Positions 62,925 to 64,000 of a DNA stretch of 64,000 bases are shown here, piece after piece. The stretch's first letter is position 1. Every line of letters begins with the position of its first letter. Made by a program: the position numbers and the translations under genes. Source of the DNA: JAJTCH01 sp040386195 (GTDB taxonomy: Bacteria; Pseudomonadota; Alphaproteobacteria; Rickettsiales; UBA1997); NCBI GenBank assembly GCA_040386195.1, contig JAZKFV010000012.1:1-64000 (forward strand), written 5' to 3'. Below the pieces are notes generated by a model. The model did no database searches. It was not told the origin of the DNA and saw only the letters and a list, made by a program, of their open reading frames with translations.

Positions 62925-63419
62925 ATGAAAAAAACTTCTATTGTATTTTTTATCTTCTCTTTGTCTGCGCTGGTAGTCAGTAAAAATATTTTTGCTTATA
63001 CTATGAAAAAAGAAAATCCTAATTTAACCGAGTTTCAAAAATATGTCATTAAAGGCGGCACTGAACCCGCTTTTAAAAATGAATATTGGAATAATAAAAA
63101 AGATGGAATTTATGTTGATGCAGTTTCGGGTGAGCCTTTATTTTCTTCAACTGATAAATATGATTCTGGCACTGGCTGGCCTAGTTTTACTAAGCCAATT
63201 TCTGAAAACATTATTGAAAAAGGCGATTATTCTTTTGGGATGACGCGCATGGAAGTGAAATCTAAAAATGCTGATTCGCATTTGGGTCATTTATTTGATG
63301 ATGGACCAATTGCTCGAGGTGGAAAAAGATATTGTATTAATTCGGCTGCTTTGCGATTTGTTCCCAAAGAGAATTTGGAGAAAGAGGGTTATGGGGAATA
63401 TTTGAAATTGTTTCGTTAA
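62925..63419 (+). CDS. msrB: peptide-methionine (R)-S-oxide reductase (MsrB), exported, zinc-less form
   Basis: 164 aa. An N-terminal hydrophobic signal (about 1-24, ends IFAY) indicates export. The MsrB fold is clear: GTGWPSFTKPI, DSHLGHLFDDGP and catalytic C137 in GGKRYCINSAAL. Both zinc CxxC pairs are lost: DAVSG at 65-69 and SKNA at 113-116. C137 is the only Cys in the protein, so there is no resolving cysteine and the electron donor must act directly on the sulfenic acid. Confidence 0.93.
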   Translation: MKKTSIVFFIFSLSALVVSKNIFAYTMKKENPNLTEFQKYVIKGGTEPAFKNEYWNNKKDGIYVDAVSGEPLFSSTDKYDSGTGWPSFTKPISENIIEKGDYSFGMTRMEVKSKNADSHLGHLFDDGPIARGGKRYCINSAALRFVPKENLEKEGYGEYLKLFR

Positions 63420-63425
63420 TGACGC

Positions 63426-63521
63426 TTGTCATCCTGAGCGTAGCGAAGGATCTTATGATCCAAGTGCGGTCTTTATTCGCAGCTTGATTCAAGAGATCCT
63501 TCGCTACGCTCAGGATGACAA
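63426..63521. repeat. REP-like inverted pair (class A)
   Basis: Arms 63426-63453 and 63494-63521 (TTGTCATCCTGAGCGTAGCG... and complement), followed by two short CAGGATGACAATGTGAC-like fragments to about 63541. Lies between convergent msrB and the helicase gene. Confidence 0.9.
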
Positions 63522-63567
63522 TGTGACAGGATGACAATGTGACTTAAGGGATGACGGGTAATCTTTT

Positions 63568-64000
63568 TTACCACTTCTTTCTACCTGAAGATCCTTCTTT
63601 ATTTTTCCAATCTCTACCACCAGCTCTTGGCGCTCTATCTCTATCGCCGCCGCGATCACCGCGAGGTTCAAAGCTGCGTCCGCCGCTGCTTTCTTGTTTA
63701 TCTTTCGCTCTAGAAACAATTGATCTGCCGCTCGAATTTTGTTGGAAAGAGCGTAAGATATTTTCAGCATCTTCAAAGGCAACTGCGATGAAAGAGAAAG
63801 TATCTAAAACTTTAATATCATCAATTTTGCTGGAAGGAACGCCGGTTTCTTGCGAGATAAAACTAGCAAGTTTAGCAGGATCCATTCCGTCAGCGCGACC
63901 TTTAGCAACAAACAAGCGCGCAGTTCCTTTACGATCGACATAACTTTTTTGTCCGCCATGAGAATAGCCGCTGGCGCCGCGGTCATCATATTCGTGGAAA
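63568..64000 (-). CDS. DEAD-box RNA helicase, C-terminal part (DbpA-type RNA-binding domain)
   Basis: Open to the window edge; 143 residues visible. The DbpA-like RRM domain reads ARLFVAKGRADGMDPAKLAS, then GVPSSKIDDIKVLDTFSFIA and VAFEDAENIL, followed by an Arg/Gly/Ser-rich tail (SFEPRGDRGGDRDRAPRAGG). This arrangement is typical of DeaD/CsdA-like helicases; the helicase core lies outside. The RG-rich tail echoes that of PNPase at 6473, a known degradosome partner. Confidence 0.8.
   Translation of the reverse strand, partial: FHEYDDRGASGYSHGGQKSYVDRKGTARLFVAKGRADGMDPAKLASFISQETGVPSSKIDDIKVLDTFSFIAVAFEDAENILRSFQQNSSGRSIVSRAKDKQESSGGRSFEPRGDRGGDRDRAPRAGGRDWKNKEGSSGRKKW

Overview
The window is a gene-dense, AT-rich bacterial chromosome segment of 64 kb with one 100-base N gap at 57476-57575. 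Gene content points to an alphaproteobacterium, most likely a Rickettsiales-type or related host-associated lineage. The evidence is a very large VirB6-like T4SS protein with an N-terminal lipoprotein extension, a separate VirB10, an alphaproteobacterial initiator tRNA, PpsR, ankyrin proteins and many short palindromic repeats. Unlike classical obligate intracellular Rickettsiales, it keeps amino-acid and cofactor genes (class II DAHP synthase, aroK-aroB fusion, pheA, hisB, dapF, bioD, lipB, ubiG), so an early-branching or less reduced member is my best guess. The taxonomy is inference.

Layout. 0-17 kb is mainly housekeeping: rarA, a tight run purN-def-gspF-like-bioD-truB-rpsO-pnp, then dapF-ccmH, rluD, a YceI lipoprotein, an ATP-grasp protein, an extradiol dioxygenase and two lineage-specific proteins, followed by tRNA-Asn. 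17.5-29 kb is accessory: FMN reductase, Fic protein, two paralogous XRE regulators, a possible HEPN protein, two nearly identical DUF1428 genes, an ankyrin protein, an autotransporter, CorA, an outer-membrane protein and a BrnT/CopG toxin-antitoxin pair, with several dispersed repeats. 29-44 kb holds BI-1, aroKB, a 161-bp palindromic element, tRNA-Leu, virB6, DUF481, ruvA, lipB, HepT-MntA, rnd, nagZ, hisB, an unusual ankyrin/caspase-like protein, Fe-SOD and a glycosyltransferase. 44-54.6 kb is one co-oriented run: virB10-ppsR-NtrX-like-galU, two tandem effector-like paralogues, then fabD. 54.8-56.7 kb is a small hipBA islet bounded by a 14-bp direct repeat of the tRNA-fMet 3' end. 56.7-64 kb holds rsmD, a heptamer array containing the gap, pheA, aroG, era, mazEF, ubiG, an unknown gene, msrB and the 3' end of a DEAD-box helicase gene.

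The most interesting content is a set of candidate type IV secreted effectors. The tandem 769- and 775-aa proteins (48956-53660) combine helical repeats with a C-terminal His-Asp-Cys arrangement whose spacing resembles CE-clan (Ulp1/YopJ) enzymes. The protein at 40898-42403 has a mitochondrial-presequence-like N-terminus, a possible caspase-type His/Cys dyad and ankyrin-like repeats. Several lineage-specific proteins share a short S-(P)-R-x-S motif near the C-terminus. Other points worth checking are an Fe-SOD with an exported leader and a strong internal start, a degenerate NtrX-like AAA+ regulator, a His-rich deformylase, and heptamer repeats that form part of the ccmH signal peptide.
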